Positions 1-11,137 are shown, counted from the stretch's first letter. The stretch: DNA of 64,000 nt from Undaria pinnatifida (GCA_012845835.1 JABAKD010000023.1:19826691-19890690), one strand, 5' to 3'. Made by a program: numbers and translations. Notes: a model not told the origin generated them from the sequence alone.

Positions 1-90
1 CAACCCCAATACACATATAATGCTTTACATCGTCGGTGCGAACCGAGGCCAACTATTATATGTGCATTTTATGGGGTGGGGGGGGGGGGA
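1..90 (+). repeat. Family A repeat, 3' end (copy 1)
   Basis: The segment reads CAACCCCAATAcACATAta, then a core ending GAGGCCAACTATTATATG, then a G-run of 12 at 78-89. The same tail with the same G-run junction recurs near 16.1, 53.8 and 63.2 kb (reverse at 53.8 kb). It is cut by the window edge. No coding capacity is seen, and the family is not one I can name. Confidence 0.6.
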
Positions 91-244
91 ACTGAAAACA
101 ATCGATACTATCTATCTAGTCAAATCAACGTCAGCAACGTAAACCAATGGGTCGATTTTAGACCTAATCATATGACGACCAATCGTATGCATTGCGGAGA
201 CGATATCGTTGCGGCATATCTGGGTGGACGGTGTTGTTGCTGAA

Positions 245-331
245 TTACGTAGTGTGTATGGTATTCAAAGCGTGCTCCTTAACCATACCCCACATATCTC
301 GTAGGCCCGAAATTGTGACATTCTGATGTTC
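245..331 (-). pseudogene. Relic of exon family X (C-terminal exon)
   Basis: On the minus strand a short frame ends LRDMWGMVKEHALNTIHTT followed by TAA at 245-247. It matches the better preserved copy at 55298-55415, which ends LRDMRGVIKEHAKDTIHAK, and it also keeps the QNV residues upstream. The match is at protein level with many third-position changes, so it was once coding. The QNV-to-LRDM spacer is shorter here than at 55.3 kb and no splice acceptor is clear, so I call it a relic. I do not recognise the protein. Confidence 0.4.
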
Positions 332-497
332 TGCCCATATCATATACCGGTAAACTATAAGGATAAGTCTGACGATGTCATATGAGAATCTGACAACGTA
401 CACAATGTACCGGTTTACTATAATATGAATTCGAAGTATGTATTAAACATTAGTATCACGTCGTGATCGTTGTGACACATCTGACTCATTTTGCCGG

Positions 498-531
498 GAT
501 GGTATCCTAGGCGTGCTCCTTAACCACGCTG
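498..531 (-). pseudogene. Short fragment of exon family X
   Basis: The minus strand reads SVVKEHA, stop, DTIP, which matches the VKEHAxxTIH core of the X exon but with an in-frame TAG. The DNA core GGCGTGCTCCTTAA is identical at 271, 508 and 55321. Between 332 and 497 I see nothing else. Confidence 0.3.
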
Positions 532-800
532 TTTTTTTTTTCTATTTTTCTTTGTTATTGTTATTGTGGTTGTGGTTGTGGTTGCGGTTTCGGTCGCGGT
601 CGTGGTCGTGGACGTGGTTGTTGTGAATATACAGAGGACTCCTAACTATCAATTCTGCCGATTTTCTTTATTTTTTATCTTTTTGTTATTTTGTTCTTGT
701 TATTGTTATTGTGGTTGTGGTTGCGGTTGCGGTCGTGGTTGTTGTGAATATACGGAGGACTCCTAACTACCAATTCTGCCAACTTGAGAGCTTCTCGCTG
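532..800. repeat. Tandem duplication of GTGGTTGTGG-rich unit
   Basis: Two units of roughly 120-150 bp share a TTATTGTTATTGTGGTTGTGG start and a GGACTCCTAACTAYCAATTCTGCC end (about 549-660 and 697-782). The open frames across them are products of low complexity and are not annotated as genes. Confidence 0.6.
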
Positions 801-867
801 AATTTAATGAAAACGCATTCAAGTATAGATGATGGGACAACACCGCAGATTACGCGTGTGATTACCC

Positions 868-870
<3 letters not shown>

Positions 871-904
<34 letters not shown>
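871..904. repeat. (GTT)n microsatellite
   Basis: About eleven uninterrupted TTG/GTT triplets. The flanks at 905-1320 are low-complexity with clusters of GCAGCAG and TACGTACA; no gene is supported there. Confidence 0.9.
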
Positions 905-1320
905 CATAAAAAACAAAAGGCAAAAAGGCAAAATTTGTAGCCGCCCCACAAACAGCTACGTGTACATACAGCGAGTAGCAGCGACACTCAACTATTATTG
1001 CTGCTGTACGAGGTTACAACTGCTGCCGCTGTGCATGAGGTTTACGTACACAGCAGCAGCAGCGCGCCACTGCACTGCTGCATGCAGCATACAGCAGTGT
1101 ACCTGGCACGTACACACCCGTACGCGTCAGTGCGTACGTACAGCAACACACGTTTTTTCCCCTCGTTTAAAAAAAGAAAAAATAAGCTCCAAAAGAAATA
1201 CCGATAGCCATGCGGAGCCCTTTATCACGTACTTGGTAATATCCAGAGGCATACTAGCGGCATCGTTCAGCAGCATCAATCACTTCACGGCACTAGCGAT
1301 TTTTGGGTTGGTGATTAGGA

Positions 1321-1775
1321 CGCCCTCGCCCGGCCGATACGGGCCAAGCCGCGACAGAACTCGGCAGCCCCCCACCTCTCTGAGTCAAAGAGACTCGTCC
1401 CTTGCTGCACTTTCAGCGTTGGCAAGAACTTTGCAGTCGTGGATATGGCGCCTGAGGAGGCTCATCAACGTAGAAAGCTTGGTTCGAATCTCATTGTGTG
1501 GACGAAAATGTAAGCTAATTTCTCTCCTATATATCAATACGCGCCGTACCCTATGTGCTGGCATTGTTTTGGGTTTACTTTGCGTGCCACCGCCCATTGG
1601 GACGCCAGCTTCCACCACCCTCGCTCGGTCAATACGCGCCAAACCGCGACGACACTCGGCAGCCCCAACCTCTAGGAGTCGAGGAAACTCATCTCCTACT
1701 GGGCGTTCGACCTTGGCAGGATCTTTGAGGCTGTGGTCGCGGCGTCTGCGCAGATTCATCGATTCTGAAGAATAT
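1321..1775. repeat. Direct duplication R1/R2
   Basis: About 150 bp at 1325-1478 (CGGGCCAAGCCGCGACAGAA...) is repeated diverged at 1629-1770 (CGCGCCAAACCGCGACGACA...). Both strands are open over much of it: a 374-aa plus frame and a 342-aa minus frame overlap. Neither shows a recognisable domain, so both are probably GC-rich chance frames. Confidence 0.5.
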
Positions 1776-1780
1776 GGGTT

Positions 1781-2048
1781 GTGGCGTCTGGGGACGATCC
1801 TCTCGCAAATCCACGGGTCAAGTACTGATACGTAAGCATGCATGTTCTTACGTGAACCGCAACATGTAACCGCTATCGGGAAACTCGCCGAGTACAAGGC
1901 ATTATCCACTCTGTTTTGTCTCCTTTTGATTGATGTAGGTCCATCTACCGAGCCGGGAGTTGAAGCAGTGCTTTCCCCCGGGCTCCTGCTGAGATCAGGA
2001 GTGTAGGTGTTGTGCTGTGCGTGGCGCGCTTCTTGCGAAGACACCATA
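1781..2048 (+). repeat. 5' LTR of the Ty3-like element
   Basis: Aligns end to end without large gaps with 8652-8919. The ends are an imperfect inverted pair, GGCGTCT at the start and AGACACC near the end. The LTR contains a shared CAAGTACTGATA block and the conserved run CCCCCGGGCTCCTGCTGAG. About 38 differences from the 3' LTR were counted by eye. Confidence 0.85.
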
Positions 2049-2450
2049 ATACGATCGTATTTGATAGGTCCGTGAAGAATTGCGAGAGTTGCACACCGGG
2101 CAGGAGAATCCCCAGCAGGGTGCGTGTAGAGGAACGCAGAGGCGGCGTGGACGTCGTCCCGGCGTGCCCTTGGGTAAAAGCCGCGGCCTGGAGAAATTCC
2201 CGCCGCGTGCAGAGCAGAGGAAGTGGTGGCTTGGACGGTGTCCCGCCACCTTGCTGGGAAAGTCACCTCAGCGAAAACAAAAAACGAAAAAAAACACCAA
2301 GAAACAACAGGTTGGACGTAATCCCCCCGCATAATCAGCAATTCTGCCGCAGCTGCAATCTCGCCGCCAGAAATTATCCAGCAGCGTTCATGCGCACCCC
2401 TCACGGAGGCCACGGAGGCAGTACGCCGGGGTCACCGCCACGACACACGG

Positions 2451-3991
2451 GTGTTGGCATCGGGGGCGGACGTACACGCAACCGCAGCCTCGAATCGCAA
2501 CTGCGGTGGAGGCCCGCTGAAAACCCACTCCAGAACCATCCTGGCGGAGCAATTGGGACTGGAGAAGTGCAGTCGTTCAGCGCTGATGCAGCTGATGCCG
2601 CGCAGCTGGCCGGTAGGGGACCTGGCCGTAGAGTCGGGGTTTCCGACCGGTGGGAATCCAGCGCGCGGAGCGAACACGACGAAAGATGGGGAGGATCGCA
2701 CAGACCAGGGACGGAGGGGCGTCGCCTACAAACATGAACACGTCCGGTCGCCGTCAGACGCGGGTCGAGGCTTCCGCTTGGCTCCTAATGGCATTGATTC
2801 ATCGGCTGTAACTGAGCTCATCCGCGCACTGCGCGGAATCATACCCAAGCCCATCGCTCCACGTTTGACGGCATCTACCCCAAAGGCTTGCGATGAATGT
2901 ATACGTCAGTGGGGTGAGTACACGCAACAAGGCCCTGCTGTAGACGGAGGCATGATGATGCGAAGCTGTGTGACAGAACATACTTTCGCCACTGTCTGCT
3001 ATCTAGCAAACTTCGCCACTCCCCGCGTTTAGTCTATCAGAGGTGCCGATCTTTTGGAGTGTTTACGCGATGTGGTTCGGCCTTACAGCACTGTCAGCGA
3101 GGTGGCCAGGTATAGTCGCCTGCAGGTAGCAGCCGCCAGCGTACCTCCACCCATCAACTCGAATGATGCACACCGCCATGTACTGGCAACGTGGGAAGCC
3201 ACTCGTAACGCAGTTACCGAAGCCGACCGCTAGTTCTTATTCACAGATACGGGTACATGTGTGGGACATGGATCGCGGCCTCTGGCAAGTCGTTCAGCAG
3301 GGTATTCGTGGACGCCCTCCGGCCGCACCAATTTCAGGAAAGCGTCCGAAACAAATTTATGATTAACGACACACCGATGAAAAAACACGAAAATCTAAGC
3401 CGTCGTGCCAGGCGTCTGGCTGTAAAATGGCCTGACATACAGCGCGTCGTCGACGCCGCCATCAACGACACCAACGGCCGCGGTGGCAGAGGTCGCTTCG
3501 TTGGGGACGGCTCCAAACACCGGGAGCAGTACGAGCGTCCGGGGGCGCCGGGTCCGTCTGGTCTCGCTCGCGATCACCCGCGAGTGAGCAATTTGAGCGG
3601 GCGTCCGGATGACACCGCCGTCCACGAGAGCTCCCGTTGCTCCCTCACAGGGCATCTCGAGCCACGATGTTGGCTAAAATACCCGCATCTACGATCCGAT
3701 CGACAACCAGCCCATCCGAGTGCAAACACATACCTTCCGGCCCAGAGTGGAGTGCACTCCACTCCCATCGCGCCTAGCCGCGTCGAGGGCGAGGCCCCGG
3801 TGGGTGCTGGAGAGGGTCAGGCCGGGTATGCTTTTTCTGCGAGGAATTCTCCCGCTGGAAATCGGGGAGCGCGTCCGGGCTGGTCCGATGTGGGTGGGAC
3901 TTCTGCTGGAAGTGATTCTCCCGGGCGCCTACTGCGATCCTCAAGTGATGCACGCAAGAATCCCCAAGTAGACCGGGGAACCCCGGCATAG
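2451..3991 (+). pseudogene. Gag region of the Ty3-like element
   Basis: Two plus frames cover the expected Gag position between the 5' LTR and the protease. The first (2451-3032, 193 aa) carries a basic, proline-containing segment around IIPKPIAPRL. The second (3257-3991, 244 aa) has a charged basic helix-like stretch around SRRARRLAVKWPDIQRVV, then a Gly/Arg-rich part. The frame must change between about 3030 and 3260 and again near 3820. No clean CCHC zinc knuckle is visible; a cysteine-containing third-frame stretch near 3830-3900 may be its remnant. The assignment rests on position, since Gag sequences are poorly conserved. Confidence 0.5.
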
Positions 3992-4155
3992 CCTTCAGGC
4001 GGCCGTGGTCCCGGATCCCGCCGAGTAGCTCGACTGGAGACTGACCAGCCCGAGCAAACTGAGATCCTGGGCCTCGGGAAACCTACGCTTTTATTCCCTA
4101 TGGAAGTTCACGAGCTGGGGGCCGGGCGTCCCCTGGCGGCAACCCCAGAGGTAAC

Positions 4156-4686
4156 GTGATGAATCGAGGACTGGCAGCCATGGATGCGAAAGCCGCCCGT
4201 CCAGATGGGATGCATGATACAGTACGCCTCCGTCCGACGGGAGTAGATAGTGGACCCGGAATGGAAGGTCGGGTCATCCTGTGTACTGGTAGCCAAATCA
4301 ATGTGATCAGTCCAGGCATGTTCGCCAAGCTGCAAGCGAAGTACCCCTTGACCGCCCTCCTCATTCAAAGCACGCTTCCCGTTGTGCTGGCGGACCAAGC
4401 AATCGCGCAAGCAGTTGGTACTACTGAGTCTCTGAATGTCACTGTTACTAGTGGGGCTGCCGGGCCAGTTCAGTTATCGCGCATGGTTTTTACCGTCCTC
4501 GAAGGGGACGACGATCTGCTGTTGTTGGGAAATCTCACCATGGTCGCCAAACTCGGCATCGACGTCGAGAACATTCACACCAATCTGCCTGCCAACGTCG
4601 CCGAAGGTGGCATTCAATGCGCCGTTGCGTTTTGGCGGCAGTTCGTGGGGCTAATGCCGATCCAGATCCGTCTGCGGCCCTCCTAA
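4156..4686 (+). pseudogene. Retropepsin-type protease, catalytic Asp lost
   Basis: The 176-aa frame contains VILCTGSQINVISPGMFAKL at residues 40-59 and, further on, DLLLLGNLTMVAKLGIDVE. Retroelement proteases have a DTG/DSG active-site triad followed by xxNVIS and a later hydrophobic LLG-D/N-xx motif. Here the triad reads CTG: codon TGT at 4282-4284 stands where Asp is required. The domain would process the polyprotein as a dimer in an active element. The frame stops at 4686, about 75 bp before the recognisable RT region. Identification is good; inactivity is inferred from the missing Asp. Confidence 0.75.
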
Positions 4687-4760
4687 CCGACCTGTCACCG
4701 CCTCTGATTAGCGCTCCAGACGAAGAGATGCAAGAACGCGTTCGCCTCTAACAGAAAGGG

Positions 4761-6112
4761 GTGGATACAGCTGCCCAGGAGGGAATGGGTACTGAGGCTT
4801 TGGCCGACCTGGCCCTGGCGGTGATAGCGGATTTCAAAGGGAGTTACCGGGCTGGTCTGCGAATGAAAGACCCCCCAGCGGATGTGCCACCAACAATAAA
4901 CCGGTGCAGCACCGTATGGTCATCGACTACAGCGTCGTCAACTCGCACACGGAGCCGGATCCGTACCCGTACCGCGTACCGCTGTTGCACGAGCAGGGCC
5001 TATTTCTCGCGGATCATCCCCGTTGTATGTCCCTGGACATTTACGAGGGGTTTTGGCAGATCCCGCTGAACGAAAACAGCCACAAAATTCAACTTTCATA
5101 ACCCCTGAAGACCTGTGGAAGCCACGGAGAATGACGCAAGGGTGCTGCAATGCCACCGACCATTTCGTGGGCGTCATGAACCATGTTTTAGGACCACTAA
5201 TCGGGGAAATATGCGTCGTTTACGTTGATAACAGTAACATTTGCGAAGTCTGGGCCGGAGTTGGTCCTGCGCGCGCAAGACGTGCCGGAGCGTCTGCAAC
5301 GCCATGGTTTATTATCATCAGCGAGAAGAAACTTCTTTCATACCACGGAAGTAAACTGGTGCGGCAAGCTGTGTTCAGCATCTGCAGTGAGGCATGACCC
5401 TGCACGCATCGAGGGCCTGCTGTCTCTTCGACGTCCGGAGACCGGAGGTGAGCTGCAGCATTTTTTAGCGGCAGTGAACTGGATGCACACGCATCTGCCT
5501 GAACTAGCAAAAATGAATGCCCCTCTCCGGGGCTTGATGGAAACTTTGCTCCAGAACGGCGTACCAAGCGCGTCGCCACAACCAAGAAAAATTACGTCCG
5601 CGAAGTCGACGACTGACCGTCAGCAGGCGTGGGTGCGGGTGAAACACCTTCTGGGAGAATGTGTCACTCCGGCGCAACCGTGTGCAGAGCATACGGTTAT
5701 GGTCTTTACAGATACCTCCGACCTGCGCTGGGGGGCCATGGTCATGCAAGTTCCCGACGCCGATCTGTGTGTAGTCGGGCGTCCATACGTCCTAAATGCA
5801 ACACGTTCCGTTTGCTTTCGTGAGTGGATCATTTACGAACTTCAAATTACACTGGGCTACCCTGGATAAGGAGGCTCTCGTCCTTGTGGAAACATTCCAG
5901 AGGCTGGAGTGGCTGCTCTGGTCGGGACCAGTTATCTGCACTCACCATCGGAACCTGACATATATCTTCAACCCGCAAACCGCCGTGTTAAAAAAGAGCA
6001 AGGCAACCAGCCAACGTTTGCTCAACTGGGCAACGAGCCTTGAAATGTTAAAATTCTCGATCCGGCATACTGTCGGTACGGAAAACCTGAGGAGTGACCT
6101 TCTTTCGCGTTG
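4761..6112 (+). pseudogene. Reverse transcriptase-RNase H, two active-site residues lost
   Basis: Motifs run through shifted frames. RMVIDYSVVNSHTEPDPYP leads into SLDIYEGFWQIPLNEN, with the first catalytic Asp kept (near 5036). FITPEDLWKPRRMTQGCCNA follows, then VVYVDNS, where YVDD has become YVDN (AAC at 5230-5232). The thumb/connection reads ELQHFLAAVNWMHTHLPELA. RNase H shows VFTDTSDLRWGAMV, then WATLDKEAL, then ICTHHRNLTYIF, where the family usually has TDHRN (CAC at 5943-5945). In a live element this protein copies the RNA and removes the template strand. Frameshifts lie near 5100-5225 and 5800-5870. The family call is firm and loss of function very likely. Confidence 0.85.
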
Positions 6113-6364
6113 GATGAGTGCTCCCGTGTGTACCCGCTCGCTGGCTGTGCGAGCGCCGTTTCCTGAGATTCCCAACTTGGACGGTGAAATAGGCCGAAAC
6201 GCAAATTCCCTGCCATCCGTCGACGTTATTCAGGGAGTTCAGATACAGTACACTTCCCTGCAAGCGGACGATGGCTCTGGCTTTCCAACCTCTTCCGACT
6301 TGGACGACGGAAACCTGGTCAGCCGCAGACAAAGGCGTGTATACAGTGTCCGCACAGGGGCGTT

Positions 6365-7640
6365 GTGGATTCCGGAGGATGTAAAATACCTCCAATTGCG
6401 CCTACTGGTTTGCGCCCACTGTGGGAAGGCCGGGCGTCGCGGGAAGGACGCCGCCACGGACAGGCGGCGTCATGCATCTACTGGACGCGAACGGACGAGG
6501 ACGCGGAGACATTCATCGATGACTGCCTTAACTGCGTGGATTCCCGCGGAGGGGGAAAAGTCCCGCGCCCCTTCGGAGAGACCACCAACGGAACTAATAT
6601 GAACTCGTGCTTGCATTTCGATAATTCATACTCCGGAGTATATCGGAACCAGAGTCGAAAAAGTTCAGCAGATTGCTCACACACGAACCAATGCACGGAT
6701 TACAGTAGGCGGTTGCCAGAGCGATGATGAGCAGGGTGCAGAGTCGGGGGAAACCCGGGCCGAAAACAATCACTTCGGGTAGAAGAAGACGCGAAATACT
6801 TATTTGCAATAAAGGAGAACATCACGGATTTCGTTATGCGAGCCTGCTTCCGCTGCCAATACTGACAACGCGGCGGCGGGACTGCAACGGTGGGGTACCA
6901 CCCTGGGGGTCGCATCCGTTCTTGTGAGTGATACAGACACCCATTTTAAGAACCACCTACTAGCCAAGCTTACGACTCTTCTGGGCGTGGATCACCGTTT
7001 TGCTGTGGCAAAATCGCCCTGGATGAACGGCACGGTCGGGAACGTTAAAAGGGAAATTCTGCGCGTGTTGAAAGCCTTGCTGATTGAATATCGCAGCGTA
7101 GTCACCGACTGGGAGCATTTTGTGCCCATGGTGCAGTAGGCCTGAAACTCCTCGTACCGCGCGCGTTCAAGATGCTCGCCGTACAAGGCCTTGTTTGGTC
7201 GTGAGCCGACAACCCTGCTTGCGTCTCTGGTCCGCGACCAACACACTATCGTGGATGTGGTTCCTTTCACCAATGACGCTGTCAGAGCCATGGTCGGACA
7301 TCTGGCTGTTGCTGTGGATGTCATGCATAAACAGGTGACACACCGCGTACAGGCTGTGCGGGCTGTCAGCAGGCGGCGTGAGAGCAACTGGGTGTTACCA
7401 AACTTTGCGGTAGGCGATTACGTTCTGATGGCGCGTGTGCGGTCGCCGGGGAAAACGTCGAAAATGGTGTCCACGTGGACGGGGCCGTGGCGGGTAACCA
7501 ATGCTGAGCAAGCCCGCACGTCTACCAAGTCCAGGACATTGTTAGCGGCAACGTCACCAATGCCCACGTCACGGGGCTCAAGTTCTACAAGGTTCTTGGC
7601 TAGGAAATCATCGAATATTTCCAAGAGGCGTTCCACTACC
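6365..7640 (+). pseudogene. Integrase, HHCC finger and catalytic core damaged
   Basis: A decayed zinc finger is split over frames: VCAHCGKAGRRGKD has lost the second His, and DDCLNCVDSRGG supplies the Cys pair. The catalytic core shows VSDTDTHFKNHLLAKL (second Asp) and LGVDHRFAVAKSPWMNGTVG. The position that normally carries the catalytic Glu of NGTVE is Gly (GGG at 7038-7040). A stop at 7137 ends that frame. The C-terminal part continues in a frame from 7191 with FGREPTTLLASLV and VGDYVLMARVRSPGKTSK. The first catalytic Asp was not located. Integrase inserts the DNA copy; this one should be inactive. Confidence 0.8.
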
Positions 7641-7915
7641 TTTTCGACCAATGGGAATTACACATCGAAGAGCTGTTTGGTATCGGGCGCGCCCCCAATG
7701 GGACCTACGAGGCGTTGGTACAGTGGCACGGCTTTTCGGAATCCTAGAAATCGTGGAAGCCTCTAGCTACTCTGTACCGCGACGCCCCTACCTACATCAT
7801 AAAAAAACTGACATCCCTGTAGCTTCCCCTAACTACCAGGAAGGCACTTATTCGACGTCACGATATTCAAATCAGCTCTCGCGCAGGAGCGCAGTTGTCG
7901 CCGCCTACTGATGGT
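7641..7915 (+). pseudogene. C-terminal chromodomain of the Ty3-like element
   Basis: Plus-strand translation gives LHIEELFGIGRAPNGTYEAL, then VQWHGFSES, stop, KSWKPLATLYRDAPTYI. This is a chromodomain layout: acidic-aromatic start, LVxWxGF strand, SWEP-like element, then the closing helix. Such modules sit at the integrase C-terminus of chromoviruses and bias insertion towards particular chromatin. A TAG at 7745-7747 interrupts it. Confidence 0.7.
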
Positions 7916-8651
7916 AACGTGGTGCACCGAGTTACTGTTGAGTCGCTTTAATGAGGCGAACATGATACGGACACACGATGGCTGATCGTGAACGTTTAAT
8001 ATATGTTAACGTACTGCTGTGCCTCTTTTGCTTTGGTAGAGATTTCGGAGGAACGTTCCGAGCATGGCATTGAATTGTTACTGGATAAGAATATTATCAA
8101 TGGTTGGATGTATGTGTTGCTTGAGATACCGTATTTGTTGCGCTCAAGGTGGCCAATGAAATATCGTGTGTGTTTGTCGTGCGGGTGTGTGTAATCGAAA
8201 AAACATCTGCTCAGTGGGTTGCGTTTATCTGTGGCAATTTTGTTTCCGCCTGATTATATACTTGTATTTCCAGGGTTTCAAGGCGGCCTTGGTCAGTTCG
8301 CTGGCTGGGAGAACGGCCCTCGAAGTATTTGCATCAATAATTGTACCTTCTTTGATATCTCGCGGTTGTATACTGCTTGCTTTTGTCTTAGGTTTTAATC
8401 TGGACGCCGTATTTGTTTTGTAAGATGGAAGCATTTTCTGTTGGAGGGGTAATACATTTAGTTATGATATTCCATGAGAGCGTAGCTTTTGCTGCATGCT
8501 TTTCAGGCCATCGTTCAGTTGTTCATTTGGGTAAAATATGTTAGGGAGCGCTTCTGGCGCCAATGTGCCGTGGATATTTCGCCTGTCCCTTTTTCTTTGG
8601 TCAAGTTTGCCCAAGTCCCTTCGGGTCAGTGGGGTACTTGGAGGGGATGCT
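7916..8651 (+). other. Non-coding 3' region of the Ty3-like element
   Basis: Lies between the chromodomain and the 3' LTR, has no recognisable protein, and ends with the purine tract GGAGGGGA at 8640-8647, the likely plus-strand primer. Confidence 0.6.
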
Positions 8652-8919
8652 GTTGCGTCTGGGGAAAATCCTCGCGCATATCCACGGTTCAAGTACTGAT
8701 ATGCAGAAATGCATGTTCTTACGGAAACCGCAACATGTAACGGCTATTGGGAAGCTCGCCGTCTACAAGGCATAATTCACTCTGTTTTCCCTCCTTTTGA
8801 TTGATCTGGGTCCATCTATCGAGCCGAGAGTTGCAGCAGTGCTGCCCCCCGGGCTCCTGCTGAGTTCATGAGTGTAGGTGTTGTGCTGGGCGTGGCGCTC
8901 TACTTGCGAAGACACCATA
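8652..8919 (+). repeat. 3' LTR of the Ty3-like element
   Basis: Partner of 1781-2048 with the same length. It starts GTTGCGTCTGGGG and ends CTTGCGAAGACACCATA. Confidence 0.85.
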
Positions 8920-9690
8920 GGTTCGAGGTTCTTATACGGACGGGAATGTAATGGTGTATGCTCTGTACTATATAATGATGTGCCGTACCTTATGTGGGCA
9001 ACCACGGCAGAATTTCTGCGCGACAAAAGCCCCTCCCTGCAACCTGCTCCCCGCATTCAGCTCGAGCGAGCGTGCCGGCACGCTCGCTCGAAGGGTGCAC
9101 GATAGACAACAGCAGTGCAGCTGAGCCCGAGAAGGTAAGGTGCTCTTGGTGTCCGTAACCATGCTCGATGCTGCGAATGTTCTCGTGTGCGGGTGCTAGG
9201 GTGTGGGAGGGTTCGGTCGCATGCTCTCGTGTGGGCGAGGGGCGGGGCGTTTCGAGTTTCGATGCACGCTGAAGCGTTCTTTGATAAAATATATTGGGCA
9301 CACAGTGCGCGAGGGGGGGCGGGGCGGGCGTCTCCGCTAAACTGATGCTATTTTTTCGCCTACGAGAGCGCGCCGCGCGGGCCACGGGGGCGAGGGTGAG
9401 CGCGAGACCCCGGGGGCGCGCCCCCGGAGCCTGAGGGCGTCGCCCGGGGCGAGCGGAGTCGAGGTCGCGGCGGCAAGGCCGGCGCGAAAACGTGCCGCTT
9501 GGCGAAACAGACACGATTTGATCTTGTTATATAACCAGTACGAGAGCATTTTTACTGCAAGCGTAAAATACCTACCCTGGTAGGGACTAAGGCCGGCCAC
9601 TCCTTCCCAATGGCGGAGGGGCCACATTTTGAAAAACAAAATGAACGGGTTATCATGCAATACATGTCATACGATATGCAAGTATTACAG
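8920..9690. other. GC-rich block with long palindromes
   Basis: Composition shifts to strongly GC-rich between about 9160 and 9500, unlike both flanks. It holds a perfect 30-bp palindrome at 9062-9091 (half-site TCGAGCGAGCGTGCC) and a perfect 18-bp palindrome at 9410-9427 (CCGGGGGCG/CGCCCCCGG). Minus-strand frames span it but show no domain. No gene is supported. Confidence 0.5.
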
Positions 9691-9693
9691 CCA

Positions 9694-10097
9694 TGTAGTG
9701 TAGCGAGTAATATTATCGGAGTTCTTAAATTGGTGTCGTGTTGTGCTTGTTGAAGCTGGCCTAAACTATCTTACAGAGTAGGGCTGCCGCCAAAGGGTCG
9801 ATGCCAAACGGGATTGTTGCCTCAAGGGACTGCCGTGGATCAGCAACAGCGTTAAGCAACGACGTCACGTCTCTGTCCATCACCTAGTCTACCCGCAAAC
9901 CAAGGGGGCGATGATAAGCAGAGCCCTGGGGATGAAGGCCCCCATACCCGTTCACCTAGAAACCGGGGATGGAGCGTCTTGACCCATACAATTGTATCTT
10001 CGGGATAGAGCAGTCCGATGTCTGGGTCCCACAAATGCCATCAAGCATCCTTGTGCAAGGGGATTCTTGGGCAAGGAGACGGGAGGTCGCAGCAATT
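9694..10097 (+). repeat. Dispersed repeat D, copy 1
   Basis: About 400 bp matching 18134-18525 in the same orientation. Shared blocks include GTAGTGTAGC, GACGTCACGTCTCTGT, CATACCCGTTCA, ATCTTCGGGATA, CTGGGTCCCACAA and GGGCAAGGAGA. It has no ORF of note. It could be a solo LTR or a MITE; the ends are not sharp enough to decide. Confidence 0.7.
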
Positions 10098-10814
10098 TAT
10101 TCAAAAAAGCAAATGAACGTCTGAAACGCTTGCTTACGAAAAAGAAATATAGGGTTTTACGGTATCCCAAGATGCGCAGATACAATCATCCCCGCGTCAA
10201 TTAAGAGGTATACCTGTCGAGTTTCGGGGTATCGAGTTGTGACATTACGACATCATGGGTCGCTTGTGCACCTCTCGCAACGGCAACAGCATGATCGGCA
10301 GCTCAGATAAACACCTCTCAGTATATGTATACCATTGTAAGCGCGCAACTAACAACCGAAAGTGGTGAGGTATACGGGTGATCATGGCCGAGTTGGTCAC
10401 ATCGTTAGAGCCAGCGCAACCAGACGGCAACGCTGACAGTCAAAGTTAGGGGGGGAGACGAGGGCTTCCCCCGATGGACAAAATGTGCGCTTCGGATCGA
10501 TAGGTCGCTCTTTCTTTGCCTAGATAATCGTACTCTTTCATGCCGTGATTTTCACACCTCGGATAATGCAACAATTAACATTTGACATCAAAGTTACGGA
10601 TCAGCGAAAAAATGGTGACATTAAGTCACTACGTTACCTGTTTCAAGGTTTTGCGATAACGTAGTGATAGTGTGTTATGTTATTGACGGGCAATCGCGTA
10701 ATATTAGGTTAGAACGTTGCCTTGATCCCGTATTAACCGCAGTATATGTGTGACGGCCTTGGGGTAGGCAGCCCACAGGGATTGACACTATGTTAGTGAG
10801 TTAGCGGAATCCCT
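10098..10814. other. Unassigned spacer, TAAC/GTTA-rich from 10600
   Basis: No gene is seen. From about 10600 there are many GTTA, TAAC and TAACGT words that foreshadow repeat E and resemble the region 16900-17960. Confidence 0.4.
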
Positions 10815-11035
10815 AGTGGCTGTCGCATCACGCGTTGAAGCGATAACGTACATGGTCAAGTACACGATAACAATAAGTTCCCGTGTTGGCGACAGCAGTC
10901 TGTCGCGAGTAACGTCACGATGGAGTGTCACCGGACTTCTTACTTGCTACCCTAACACACTTCGGACAGATAACGTACATGCCCACTCAAACGCTTGCAT
11001 AACACCATGTTAGCGTGTTAGTGGCAGTCTTAGTA
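10815..11035 (+). repeat. Repeat E, copy 1
   Basis: Matches 16682-16900. Shared blocks are CACGCGTTGAAG, CGTGTTGGCGACAGCAGT, GCGAGTAACGT and CGCTTGCATAACAC. Confidence 0.6.
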
Positions 11036-11137
11036 CGGAGAAAAAATAGTAATCAGAACCAAAGATATTCAGTCCACAAAGAGGAATATACAGGTTTTGT
11101 GTTTATCGAGGGTTCTACTTGTTATGGCCCTCCGTAA

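Larger units (their letters stand above)
1781..8919 (+). mobile_element. Ty3-like chromodomain LTR retrotransposon, degenerate
   Basis: Two direct repeats of 268 bp (1781-2048 and 8652-8919) bracket an internal region whose plus strand encodes, in order, Gag, protease, reverse transcriptase, RNase H, integrase and a chromodomain. That is the Ty3/gypsy order. A purine tract lies at 8640-8647, just before the 3' LTR. GGTT flanks both ends (1777-1780 and 8920-8923) and could be a 4-bp target duplication. No convincing tRNA primer site is seen after the 5' LTR. Frameshifts and stops interrupt every domain, and at least four active-site residues are replaced, so this is an old inactive copy. LTR identity is about 85% by eye. 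Confidence 0.88.

Noticed and set aside
1440-1500. tRNA gene suggested by GGTTCGAATCT at about 1481
   Set aside because: No A box at proper distance, no acceptor or D-arm pairing; the duplicate copy of the block lacks the motif.
711-2413. Overlapping long frames on both strands (374 aa plus, 342 aa minus)
   Set aside because: They run through a GTT microsatellite, a duplicated GC-rich block and the 5' LTR, overlap each other antisense, and show no domain.
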